A stretch of 64,000 bases of DNA from Rhodospirillales bacterium (lineage in GTDB: Bacteria > Pseudomonadota > Alphaproteobacteria > Rhodospirillales > WMHbin7): assembly GCA_016214125.1 (NCBI GenBank), contig JACRPC010000018.1:62001-126000 (forward strand), in the 5' to 3' direction. Below are positions 34,384 to 42,047 of the stretch, one piece after another. The notes below the pieces were generated by a model that saw only the letters and a list, made by a program, of their open reading frames with translations, did no database searches and had not been told where the DNA came from. A program made the translations under genes and the position numbers. Every line of letters starts with the position of its first letter. Within the stretch, counting starts at the first letter, position 1.

Positions 34384-34892
34384 CCCAGCCCGCCCGCCTC
34401 GTTCCGGCCCTGATCATGGCGATCGGCCTGGGCGCCATCGCCGCCGCGCTCGTCGCCCAGTATGTCTTTAACCTGCAGCCCTGCATCCTTTGCTATTACC
34501 AGCGGGTTCCCTATGTGGCGGCGCTGCTCTTGGGCGCCCATGCTTTGCCGCCCTGGACGCCCGCCAACCGCCGCGTTCTTTGCGTGGCGCTGGCCGGCCT
34601 GGCCTTTCTCGCCAATGGCGGCATCGCACTCTTCCATGTGGGGGTCGAGAATCATTGGTGGGCGGGCACCGATTCCTGCGGCTCGCCGATTGCCGCCACG
34701 ACGATCGAGGATTTGCGCCGCCAGCTTATGGCGGCGCCGGTGGTGCGCTGCGACGAGGTCACCTGGTCGCTGTTCGGCATCTCGATGGCCGGCTACAACG
34801 CCTTGGCGGCGCCCTTCCTGGCCGCCTTCGCCTTCTGGGGGGCGCGGGCGATCGCCAAGACTCAGACCGGATCGAGTTCGGTATCCCAGTAA
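34380..34892 (+). CDS. dsbB: disulfide bond formation protein B
   Basis: A 170-residue inner-membrane protein that reoxidises periplasmic DsbA with quinones. Four helices and the two expected cysteine pairs are visible: QPCILCYYQR in the first periplasmic loop, and DSCGSP with VVRCDE in the second. The ATG overlaps the stop of the YqaA-type gene. Its last 31 bases overlap the 3' end of the HNH gene on the opposite strand. Confidence 0.9.
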   Translation: MTQPARLVPALIMAIGLGAIAAALVAQYVFNLQPCILCYYQRVPYVAALLLGAHALPPWTPANRRVLCVALAGLAFLANGGIALFHVGVENHWWAGTDSCGSPIAATTIEDLRRQLMAAPVVRCDEVTWSLFGISMAGYNALAAPFLAAFAFWGARAIAKTQTGSSSVSQ

Positions 34893-35416
34893 AGGAAGTC
34901 GCGCCAGCTTTGATGCAGGTAGTTGGGCGGAAAGGCGCGACCATGCTCCTGCAGTTCGGCCGAATTGGGCCGATAGGGCCGGATGCGCGGATACATGCCC
35001 GATTCCACCGGCAGGCGGCAGCCCTTGGTCAGATTGCAGCGCGCGCAGGCGGTGACCACATTCTCCCAGGTGGTGCGGCCGCCGCGGGCGCGCGGCACGA
35101 TATGGTCGAAGGTGAGTTCGTCGGTGGGAAAGCCCTGGCCGCAATATTGGCAGGCGAAACGGTCGCGCAGGAAGACGTTAAAGCGGGTGAAGGCCGGCTT
35201 GCGCGACAGCGGCACGTAATCCTTGAGGGCGATGACGCTGGGCAGCTTGAGGCGCAGACGGGGCGAATGAACGACCTGGTCATATTCCGAAACCACATTC
35301 ACCCGCCCGAGCACCACCGCCTTGATCGCTTCCTGCCAAGGCCAAAGCGACAGCGGAAAGTAACTGAGCGGCCGGAAATCGGCGTTCAAGACCAAGGCGG
35401 GACTGGATTCGAACAT
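34862..35416 (-). CDS. HNH endonuclease-fold protein
   Basis: A 184-residue protein of an HNH family that is common and conserved in alphaproteobacteria. The HNH core reads CQYCG, FDHIVPRARGGRTTWENVVTACARCN (quoted here split as FDHIVPRARGG and TTWENVVTACARCN), including the two CxxC zinc pairs. The N-terminus MFESSPALVLNADFRPLS marks the start at the ATG at 35416; a GTG directly upstream is less likely. Its cellular function is not known despite wide conservation. It is convergent with dsbB, overlapping by 31 bases. Confidence 0.88.
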   Translation of the reverse strand: MFESSPALVLNADFRPLSYFPLSLWPWQEAIKAVVLGRVNVVSEYDQVVHSPRLRLKLPSVIALKDYVPLSRKPAFTRFNVFLRDRFACQYCGQGFPTDELTFDHIVPRARGGRTTWENVVTACARCNLTKGCRLPVESGMYPRIRPYRPNSAELQEHGRAFPPNYLHQSWRDFLYWDTELDPV

Positions 35417-35494
35417 CACACCCGTCGTTCTTCATCCTTTCCCAAGATAGTGTAATGATCTTTTCGTTCGACACCAGGAATTTCGTGGGCCGCG

Positions 35495-36358
35495 ATGATT
35501 GTCACCCGTTTTGCTCCCAGCCCGACCGGTCATCTCCATTTGGGCCACGCCTATTCGGCCCTGTTCGCCTTCGAGGCGGCGAAAGAGGCGGACGGCCGTT
35601 TTTTGTTGCGCATCGAGGATATCGATCTTGGCCGCTGCCGCCCGGAGTTCGTCGCGGCGATCTTTGACGATCTGGCCTGGCTGGGTCTGGTTTGGGAAAA
35701 GCCGGTGCGCCGGCAATCCGAGCACTTCGCGGAATACCGGGCGGCGCTTGAGCGGCTGGAAGCCGAGGGCTTGCTCTATCCCTGCTTCTGCACCCGCCAG
35801 GCGATTGCCCGCGAAATCGCCGTGGCCGGCCAGGCCCCGCATGGTCCCGACGGGCCCGCCTATCCCGGCATCTGCCGCCGGCTGTCGGCCGACGAACGGC
35901 GGGCGCGACGCGATGCCGGCCTGCCTTATGCGCTGCGTCTCGATGTCGGTTTGGCCCTTGCCCGCACCGGCACGCTTTCCTGGCATGACCGCCGCCTGGG
36001 TCGGATGACGGCCGATCCCACGCCCTTTGGCGATGTGGTGCTGGGCCGCAAGGATATCCCCGCCAGCTATCATCTGGCGGTGACGCTCGATGATCACCTT
36101 CAAGGGGTGACCCTCGTCACCCGGGGCGAGGATCTGGCGCCGGCCACCCCCATTCATCGCCTTCTGCAAGCCCTTCTCGGCTTGAACACACCCGAATACC
36201 ACCATCATCCGCTGCTTGCCGGACCCAACGGCAAGCGCTTGGCCAAGCGCGACCGCGCGCAAACCCTGGCCAGCCTGCGCCAGGCCGGCGAAAGCCCGGC
36301 AAGCCTGCGCGGGCGGATTGAATCCGCCTTGGACGGAATTGTTCAAAGCACAGACTGA
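35495..36358 (+). CDS. gluQ: glutamyl-Q tRNA(Asp) synthetase
   Basis: A 287-residue truncated glutamyl-tRNA-synthetase paralogue that loads glutamate onto queuosine in tRNA-Asp. The class I HIGH signature is FAPSPTGHLHLGHAYSA (6-22) and the KMSKS-like loop is GKRLAKRDRA. The anticodon-binding domain of a full GltX is absent, as expected. The zinc site is formed by YPCFCTRQ with a later YPGICRR. It stands alone, 75 bases after the divergent HNH gene region. Confidence 0.93.
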   Translation: MIVTRFAPSPTGHLHLGHAYSALFAFEAAKEADGRFLLRIEDIDLGRCRPEFVAAIFDDLAWLGLVWEKPVRRQSEHFAEYRAALERLEAEGLLYPCFCTRQAIAREIAVAGQAPHGPDGPAYPGICRRLSADERRARRDAGLPYALRLDVGLALARTGTLSWHDRRLGRMTADPTPFGDVVLGRKDIPASYHLAVTLDDHLQGVTLVTRGEDLAPATPIHRLLQALLGLNTPEYHHHPLLAGPNGKRLAKRDRAQTLASLRQAGESPASLRGRIESALDGIVQSTD

Positions 36359-36456
36359 TTATGTATTTCCCCTAATTTACAGACCCTTCCCGCCAAGCTA
36401 GCTTCCGCTCAACAACGAACGAGTTGCTGCCGTCACTTTTCCCTGAGGAGGGAACG

Positions 36457-36723
36457 ATGCACATCATCCGCAGGCCCATCGTCGGGCGGACCATGGTTGG
36501 TTTTTCCAAACCGGACCTCGATTTTCGCCGAAGCCGGAGCACCGACCCGGACGTTTATGTCGGAAACCGGGAGCCAAGCTTGGCCGATCTCATCGGCGAT
36601 CCGCTGACCAGGAGCCTGATGGCAAGCGACGGGGTCGAGCCCGAAACGTTGGCCTCCTTGCTTGAGGCAATCCGGGCCAGTCTGTTGGGCGGCCTCGCTG
36701 CGCCGGCCGGCCAAATTTCATAA
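36457..36723 (+). CDS. small conserved-looking protein A (tandem paralogue pair)
   Basis: An 88-residue protein I do not recognise. The ATG at 36457 has a strong GAGGAGGGA ribosome site. The C-terminal half contains YVGNREPSLADLIGDPLTRS and MASDGVEPETLASLLEAIRA. This half is clearly related to the next gene (shared pattern Y-V/I-GN-x-EP-x-L-x-DL-x2-DPL-x-R-x2-M-x-SDG). The N-terminal half is basic and variable. No signal peptide or membrane segment is seen. It is probably soluble; function unknown. Confidence 0.65.
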   Translation: MHIIRRPIVGRTMVGFSKPDLDFRRSRSTDPDVYVGNREPSLADLIGDPLTRSLMASDGVEPETLASLLEAIRASLLGGLAAPAGQIS

Positions 36724-36822
36724 AATTGCAAATAAAGCGAAAACTTCGCGTCTCGATTTACGAGCTACCCTGGTTGGAGTAGAATGGACGCCAACAAGAC
36801 CTCGAAGGCAAGGAGGAGCCCC

Positions 36823-37062
36823 ATGCATACGATCAAAAAATCATCCGCACCGCGGATGGGATCGCGGATGGGGGGTGGAAGGGCGCATTGGTCGGTCGGG
36901 GCCGATCACGCACCCAGAGCGGCCTATATCGGCAATGAAGAGCCGGCCTTGATCGATCTCGTCAACGATCCGCTGATCAGGCGGATCATGAAGAGCGACG
37001 GGCTGGAGCAGCTCGATCTGGTGCGCGCCATCGAAACGGCGCGCGACCGCATCGGCGGTTAG
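36823..37062 (+). CDS. small conserved-looking protein B (tandem paralogue pair)
   Basis: A 79-residue protein, paralogue of the preceding gene. Its C-terminal half has YIGNEEPALIDLVNDPLIRR and MKSDGLEQLDLVRAIETA. I chose the ATG at 36823, which follows AGGAGGAG; an in-frame ATG at 36784 would add 13 residues with a weaker ribosome site. The N-terminal part is rich in basic residues and glycine. The pair arose by local duplication and both halves stayed intact, which suggests selection. Function unknown. Confidence 0.65.
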   Translation: MHTIKKSSAPRMGSRMGGGRAHWSVGADHAPRAAYIGNEEPALIDLVNDPLIRRIMKSDGLEQLDLVRAIETARDRIGG

Positions 37063-37092
37063 CCGAGGTTGGACCGACGCGGGGCGGTGTTC

Positions 37093-37596
37093 CTACGCCC
37101 CGGCGAAGATCATCGACAGCTTGGCGTCGGTGTCGGCGTCGATCAGCGCGTTGACGGCGGCCAAGAGGCCCATTTCCTCTTTCTGGATGTGGAAGACCTC
37201 GCGCTCGATCATCTCCATGCCGATGGTGTGATACTCGGCCCAGCTTTCCGGCGTGAAGCCCTTTTCCAGCGCCTCGCGCGAGCGGCGCCCGATATCCTGA
37301 GCGATCGGGCGGATGGTGGCGTGCTCGCTCATCAGGAAATCGGTCATCCCCGATTCGCCCGCTTCGGCCAAGGCCGGAAACAGATGGCCTTCTTCGAAGC
37401 CGAAATGGCGGGTGATCTCGTCATCGATGCCGGTGGCGAGATCCTTGATCAGCCGGCGCAAGGCCTCGTCGGCCAGGTCGGGCGGACGCTTCGAAGTTTG
37501 CTTGACCAGGAATTCCTCCATCTTCTGGAGCGTGGCGATGGTGTTGAGATGGTCCTGGTGAAGGAGTTGGCCGGTTTTCGAGGTGATGCCGAACAT
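37093..37596 (-). CDS. hemerythrin HHE-domain protein
   Basis: A 167-residue helical protein. Candidate di-iron ligands are His16 (HQDHLN), His64 and Glu68 (RHFGFEE), His92 (SEHATIRP) and His136 (FHIQKEE). HHE proteins store or sense oxygen or NO, and some repair nitrosated iron centres. The ATG at 37596 gives a start MFGITSKTG; a longer frame has no domain support. It is downstream of the NnrS-like gene (38-base gap) in a run of genes that looks devoted to nitric oxide or low oxygen. Confidence 0.88.
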   Translation of the reverse strand: MFGITSKTGQLLHQDHLNTIATLQKMEEFLVKQTSKRPPDLADEALRRLIKDLATGIDDEITRHFGFEEGHLFPALAEAGESGMTDFLMSEHATIRPIAQDIGRRSREALEKGFTPESWAEYHTIGMEMIEREVFHIQKEEMGLLAAVNALIDADTDAKLSMIFAGA

Positions 37597-37634
37597 CGAT
37601 GATCCTTGTTTGGTGGAGGAAGAATAAGGGCGTC

Positions 37635-38903
37635 TCAGGCGGAACGGATATGGGCAAGGCAGCGCCGCCACAATTCGATGCCGTAGCCGGCGAGCGCAAC
37701 CGCCCCGCCGATTCCCAAAAGTGCGCCCAGCCGGATCACGTCCGCCCAGCCGCCCGCCAGGCCGCCCAGCACCAGCAGAAGCGCGCCCAGATGAAGGCCG
37801 AACTGAATCCGCAAGGGCCGCTCGGCCATCAAGGCGGACAAGAGCGGCGTGCGACCGCTTTGCGACACCGTATGCATCGAGGCCAGGAAAGGCATGATGC
37901 GCGAGAGGGTGCCGGTGAGGAAGGTCAACAGCCAGCCGAACACCAGCAGGAAACCGAAGATGAGCGGCCCGCGCTCGCCCAACAGGCCGGCCAGCGCCAA
38001 GAGGCCCGCCGCCAGGCTTGCCGGCAACAGAATCCAGGCCAGCCGAAGGTGCGTAAAGAAAAACCCCAACTGCTTGCGCATGCGCTTCTTCACGATGCCC
38101 ACCATGGCGCGTCCGTAAATCGCCGCCACCGCCAGCCCGAGCAGGGCGGCCAGCGCCACCAGGGCATCCAGGTGCAGCACCGACCCCAGCCCGGCCAGCA
38201 GCAGCGCCGCCATCGCCAAACCCGCCCCGATCAGATTGGGGCGGGTCTCCGCCGCCGGCGCCAGCGCGAACATCGGGATCAGGACGTGGCTCAAACCCAT
38301 ACTCATCATGCCCATGAAGCCATAGGTGGCGAGAAGCGCGTGCGCCTGCAAGAGGCCGGCACGATCGGGCAGGTAACCCAGTCCCAGATTGAGCGCCAGG
38401 GCGATCCCTAGGCCGATCGTCGCCAGCAAGGCTGCCGCCGCCCCCCAGATATGAACGATGACGACCGGCATCTCCTTGACGTTAAGCAAGTTGTCGACCA
38501 AAAGAATCAGGTATAGCGAAAGGGCGGCGCCAGCAAGCGCGCCACCTAAGGCCGCCACCATGCCCTGGCCGCCCAGAAGCCCGCCGATCAGCAGCAAAAC
38601 ACCAGGCGTCAGCAGCCAATAGGTTAGGGTACACAGCAAAGGCGAGCGGACCGGCCGCTTGGTCGCCACCGGGAGCAACTGGTAGGTGGCGCCGATGGCG
38701 GTCATCGCCAAGACGCCCAGGGTAATCAGGTGGAGCGCCGCCAGGACGCCCCAGGAGATGCCGCCCACCGTATCCCCGGCATAGACCGCCAGCACCGCCC
38801 AAGCGACGATCTGAAAAACCATCGCCGTTGCGAAAAAGCGAAAAGGCACCGAGGGCGGCAACAGCCGCCCGCGGGCGTTCTGGCTGGGATCGACGGGGAA
38901 CAT
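37635..38903 (-). CDS. 12-helix membrane protein, NnrS/heme-copper-oxidase-like
   Basis: A 422-residue integral membrane protein with about twelve hydrophobic helices. The second helix region (LHLITLGVLAMTAIGATYQLLP) and the histidines in AHALLATYGFMGMMSMGLSHVLIP resemble NnrS and subunit I of heme-copper enzymes, but I see no full copper-site set. Proteins of this type occur next to DNR/Crp regulators and help relieve NO stress. The ATG at 38903 has an AGGG site and touches the stop of the DUF2249 gene. Function by analogy only. Confidence 0.65.
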   Translation of the reverse strand: MFPVDPSQNARGRLLPPSVPFRFFATAMVFQIVAWAVLAVYAGDTVGGISWGVLAALHLITLGVLAMTAIGATYQLLPVATKRPVRSPLLCTLTYWLLTPGVLLLIGGLLGGQGMVAALGGALAGAALSLYLILLVDNLLNVKEMPVVIVHIWGAAAALLATIGLGIALALNLGLGYLPDRAGLLQAHALLATYGFMGMMSMGLSHVLIPMFALAPAAETRPNLIGAGLAMAALLLAGLGSVLHLDALVALAALLGLAVAAIYGRAMVGIVKKRMRKQLGFFFTHLRLAWILLPASLAAGLLALAGLLGERGPLIFGFLLVFGWLLTFLTGTLSRIMPFLASMHTVSQSGRTPLLSALMAERPLRIQFGLHLGALLLVLGGLAGGWADVIRLGALLGIGGAVALAGYGIELWRRCLAHIRSA

Positions 38904-39718
38904 CAAGGACCCTGGGTGATTTCCAGGCGAAACTCGCCGGGCTCTGCCGGCAGGGCGCGCCAGCGCCAGCCGCGCTCGGCCAATTCCGGAAAGAGATGCA
39001 CCGGCTCGCGGTCGAGCCTTACCACCACCGTCTGAGTGGGCCCTGGCGCATCGAGCGCCCGAAGCACCGCCAGCATCGGCTCGGGCGGCGTCAGACCGCG
39101 GACATCGAGTTGCAGCGCCGCGCCTTGCGGGGCCGAAGACGCCGCCTGGGCGGGCGCGCAGGCGCCGGGATGAGCCGCCGTCGCCTCATCGGCCTGCTCG
39201 CTTTCCCGGCGAAACAACACCCGCCAGGACCCCGACGCCTCGCGCCGGGCGTGAGAGGCGAAACCGCGATTGCCCAGGACCCGGCGCAGCGGCACCGGAT
39301 CGAAGGGGGCGGTGATCTCCAGGACCTGGCCAACGGCGATCGACTTGGTCGCCTCCATGATCTCGTGGAACGGATCGCCGCCCTGGCCGATGATCGGACG
39401 GACGTCGAGCCGCAGGCTGGGTTCGCGGGTCGGCCAGTCGGGGCCTTGGTCGGGCTCCGGCAAAGCGACGGTCTTGGGCATCGAGGCGCGCTCGCCCTTG
39501 GCATGGGCCAGAAGCTCTTTGGCGTCGAGACCGGCCATGCGCGCCGCATCCTTAAGGGTGATCAGGCCGGCCAACACCCGGCCCAAGCCCGGCGCCTTCA
39601 GGCGTTCAAGCGCCGGATGGCACGATGCCAAACGATCGATCAGGCCCGGATCACCGGCGGCCGCCTCGGCGATCACCGAATCGAGAACAATCTCGGCCTT
39701 GCGTGGATCGGTCGTCAT
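38903..39718 (-). CDS. DUF2249-domain protein
   Basis: A 271-residue cytoplasmic protein. Residues 1-75 form a small helical domain resembling DUF1858 (LASCHPALERL..., TLKDAARMAGLD). Two TusA-like DUF2249 domains follow (LRLDVRPIIGQGGDPF near 103, and LQLDVRGLTPPEPM near 202), separated by an alanine-rich linker. DUF2249 proteins are linked to denitrification and NO-responsive regulons. It is preceded at 39782-39795 by a DNR-like box and followed directly by the membrane protein gene. Confidence 0.8.
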   Translation of the reverse strand: MTTDPRKAEIVLDSVIAEAAAGDPGLIDRLASCHPALERLKAPGLGRVLAGLITLKDAARMAGLDAKELLAHAKGERASMPKTVALPEPDQGPDWPTREPSLRLDVRPIIGQGGDPFHEIMEATKSIAVGQVLEITAPFDPVPLRRVLGNRGFASHARREASGSWRVLFRRESEQADEATAAHPGACAPAQAASSAPQGAALQLDVRGLTPPEPMLAVLRALDAPGPTQTVVVRLDREPVHLFPELAERGWRWRALPAEPGEFRLEITQGP

Positions 39719-39781
39719 GCGTCTTGGGGTCCCGCTCGTCCGCTTGCCCCTTCAGCATCCAAGGTGATGGGAAGCGCCGCC

Positions 39782-39795
39782 TTATCCGAGGTCAA
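39782..39795 (-). promoter_or_regulatory. DNR/NnrR-like box upstream of the DUF2249 gene
   Basis: On the plus strand it reads TTATCCGAGGTCAA; on the coding strand TTGAC-N4-GATAA. It sits 64 bases before the DUF2249 start and overlaps the end of the upstream regulator gene. The wider pattern GCCTTATCNNNGGTCAAG recurs exactly at 47234-47251 ahead of the heme-copper enzyme operon, which supports a shared regulator. Confidence 0.5.
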
Positions 39796-40520
39796 GCGGT
39801 TTCGCCTCCGCCGTCGCCCGTCGTGAGGCAGAAGGCCTTCAAGCGCGCCACGTCGGCAATGCGAATCACCGAGCCGGTGCCGGTTACGCCCTCGGCCTTC
39901 AGGCGGCTCATGGCGCGCGACAGGCTTTCCGGCGTGATGCCGATGCGGCTGGCGATCAGGGTCTTGCGGAAGGGCAGGCGGAATTCGGCCGGGCCGCTTT
40001 CCACCACGGTCTGGGTGAGCAGGAAGGCCGCCAAGCGTTGGCCGGGCGTGCGAACCTTGAGGTTGGAGATTTCCCGAAGCAGCCGGTTCTGCCAGCGCGA
40101 CAGGGCCGCCAGCATCTTGAAGGCGGCGGTCTTGTCGCGCGCCAGATTCTTCAAAAACGAGGCCGCCGGAACATGGACGAGCCGCGAGCCTTCGACGACT
40201 TCGGCGCTTAAAGGGAAGCGGCGCGAGGCGAACATCGCCGCCTCGGCGAAGGTGGTGACCGGCTCGAAGACCTCGACCACGCTTTGGGCGCCATCCTCGG
40301 TCAGGGCGAGCAAACGCACCTGGCCGTCGAGAACCACGAAGAAGCGGTCGGCGCCGTCGCCCTGGCTGAACAGCAGCGTCGGCGCGTCATAGGCCACCAC
40401 TTGGGCGTCGCTCAGGAGCATCTCGACCGTGGCGCGGTCGATCTCGGAAAACAGCGGGGCCTCGCCGATCGCGCGCACATCCGCCGCCGTCAGGCTCCGC
40501 ACCGTGGTCGTGTTGGTCAT
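39792..40520 (-). CDS. Crp/Fnr-family regulator, DNR-like (copy 1)
   Basis: A 242-residue regulator with a cyclic-nucleotide-type sensor domain (FSQGDGADRFFVVLDGQVRLL, residues about 52-72) and a C-terminal helix-turn-helix (TLIASRIGITPESLSRAMSRLKAEG). The N-terminal cysteines that hold the FNR 4Fe-4S cluster are missing, so it is of DNR/NNR type, which senses NO through haem or an unknown cofactor. It lies between a second such gene and the DUF2249 gene. A GC-rich hairpin (40543-40564) stands in its leader. Confidence 0.9.
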   Translation of the reverse strand: MTNTTTVRSLTAADVRAIGEAPLFSEIDRATVEMLLSDAQVVAYDAPTLLFSQGDGADRFFVVLDGQVRLLALTEDGAQSVVEVFEPVTTFAEAAMFASRRFPLSAEVVEGSRLVHVPAASFLKNLARDKTAAFKMLAALSRWQNRLLREISNLKVRTPGQRLAAFLLTQTVVESGPAEFRLPFRKTLIASRIGITPESLSRAMSRLKAEGVTGTGSVIRIADVARLKAFCLTTGDGGGETA

Positions 40521-40674
40521 GCCGAATCCGAACGCTCCTCAAGGGGCCGAACCCAATCGGCCCCCCTTCCGCGGCGGAATTTAAACCAGTTCCGGCCCGA
40601 AAGGAACCGCCTCGGTCGGTTCTTCTTGGCCGGAGGAACCGCCGACGCCATCGGCAGGGTCTTGCGGAACAGCT

Positions 40675-41400
40675 CTATTCGCCGTCGTCTTCGAGGCAGA
40701 AGCGACGCAGGCGGGCGATGTCGGCAATCTGGGCCACGTTGTCGGCCTCGCTGGAAACGCCGAAACGGCGCAGCTTGGCCAAGGCGCGCGACAGGCTTTC
40801 CGGCTTCATGCCCAGCTTTTCCGCCACCAGCTTCTTGTCGTAGGGGAATTGGACGGTCGCCCGACCCTGCTCGGCGGAGGTCAGGCCCAAAAGAAAGCCG
40901 CCCAGCCGCTGGGCGGTGCTTTTCAGTTTGAGTTCGGTGATCTGGTGAATCAACTGGCGCAGCCGAAGCGACATGCCGCCCAACATCATCAGCACCAGAT
41001 CGAAGCGCTTTTCCAGATAAGCCAGGAAGGGCGCCGCCGGCACGACCAGCAGCGTGGCGCGATCGAAAGTGCGGGCCGCCACCGGATAGGGTCCGGCGTC
41101 GAAAATCGCCGCCTCGGCGAACACTTCGCCCGGCTTCATGATCTCGACGATGCCATGCCGGCCATCGGCCGTTTCGACATAGAGTTCGACATGGCCGGCC
41201 AGCACCAGATAGAAGCGGTCGGCCGCCTCGCCTTGGCGAAACAGCACCGTGTTGTCGGCGCAATGCTCGACCTTAGCCGCGCCCAGGAGCTTTTCGACGT
41301 CCTCGGGCGGCAGATTGGCAAAAAGGGGCACGTTCATCAGATCGTCAAAGACGTCCGACCGCACCCCCGATGGATTCGGGTTGTTGGAAGGAAGCACCAT
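40675..41400 (-). CDS. Crp/Fnr-family regulator (copy 2)
   Basis: A 241-residue regulator related to copy 1. The sensor barrel (LFRQGEAADRFYLVLAGHVELY) and the recognition region (KLVAEKLGMKPESLSRALAKLRRFG) are present, with no FNR-type cysteine cluster at the N-terminus. I start it at the ATG at 41400; a frame running up to 41478 would read through a promoter-like AT-rich stretch and end beside the FNR box at 41478-41491, 78 bases upstream. That box implies autoregulation or cross-regulation by an FNR/DNR protein. Confidence 0.88.
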   Translation of the reverse strand: MVLPSNNPNPSGVRSDVFDDLMNVPLFANLPPEDVEKLLGAAKVEHCADNTVLFRQGEAADRFYLVLAGHVELYVETADGRHGIVEIMKPGEVFAEAAIFDAGPYPVAARTFDRATLLVVPAAPFLAYLEKRFDLVLMMLGGMSLRLRQLIHQITELKLKSTAQRLGGFLLGLTSAEQGRATVQFPYDKKLVAEKLGMKPESLSRALAKLRRFGVSSEADNVAQIADIARLRRFCLEDDGE

Positions 41401-41477
41401 GTTCAACCGTTTCGCCGTCGCTTTGTATTTACTTTTTGTAGAACCGTCAGACTGCCCCGCCTTGATGGTGGCCATCA

Positions 41478-41491
41478 TTGATCTTGATCAA
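41478..41491. promoter_or_regulatory. perfect FNR/DNR box
   Basis: TTGAT-CTTG-ATCAA matches the FNR/DNR consensus TTGAT-N4-ATCAA at every fixed base. It lies 78-91 bases upstream of the copy-2 regulator start, in the 116-base gap behind the membrane-anchored periplasmic protein gene. A neighbouring TTGATC-GTCG-GATCAA (41505-41520) has two extra spacer bases by the consensus and is less likely to be bound the same way. Confidence 0.8.
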
Positions 41492-41516
41492 ATGATGGCA
41501 CGAATTGATCGTCGGA

Positions 41517-42047
41517 TCAAACGCCTAGGAAGATGAATTGACCTTTATCGTTGATGAAATCGATAACCATGATTTTTCCGGGTTGAACGATGACGTCGCG
41601 TTCGGCGGTGTAATCGAAGGCCGGTCCGCGGCCGTCGCGCAGGCGCACCGCCAGCCGGTGGGCACCCGCCGGCAGGACGTAGCGATGGTAGAAGCGCGAA
41701 TTGCCGTCCTTGGACAGGCCGGCCGGCGCCGCCGTTTCACGAAAGATCGTCTTGCCGTTCAAATCCATCTCGAGGGTAACGGGCAGACGGGCGCGCGAGC
41801 AACTCATCTTGGCGCGCATGTTGGGCGGCAGCTTGGCCAATTCCTCGGGCGTGCGTTCGTGGCAGGGTTCGGCGCGCTGGCCGGCATGGGTGAGGCTCAG
41901 TTTCAGCACGCCTTGGTCGGGGGCCAAGCGGGTGTAGGTCGGATGGGCCGACAACCAGGCGATGAAAGCCGCCGTGCCCAGATAAATCAGCGCCTGGCCC
42001 AGGAAGTGGCGCGGCCGGACGGTCTTGAGGAAGCCGAAATCAAGCAT
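41517..42047 (-). CDS. membrane-anchored periplasmic protein of unknown function
   Basis: A 176-residue protein. One transmembrane helix (about residues 17-33, LGQALIYLGTAAFIAWL) is followed by a periplasmic beta-rich domain with two cysteines in EPCHERTPEELAKLPPNMRAKMSC-like context (Cys79 and Cys98 region). I do not recognise the family. Its ATG overlaps the end of the cytochrome b fusion gene by 8 bases, so the two are translationally coupled; it is likely an accessory of that redox protein. Confidence 0.7.
   Translation of the reverse strand: MLDFGFLKTVRPRHFLGQALIYLGTAAFIAWLSAHPTYTRLAPDQGVLKLSLTHAGQRAEPCHERTPEELAKLPPNMRAKMSCSRARLPVTLEMDLNGKTIFRETAAPAGLSKDGNSRFYHRYVLPAGAHRLAVRLRDGRGPAFDYTAERDVIVQPGKIMVIDFINDKGQFIFLGV

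Noticed and set aside
41505-41520. Second FNR-like box (TTGATC-GTCG-GATCAA)
   Set aside because: Taking TTGAT and ATCAA as half-sites gives a spacer of 6, while FNR/DNR proteins need 4. It also overlaps the end of a coding region, so it is mentioned only next to the perfect box.
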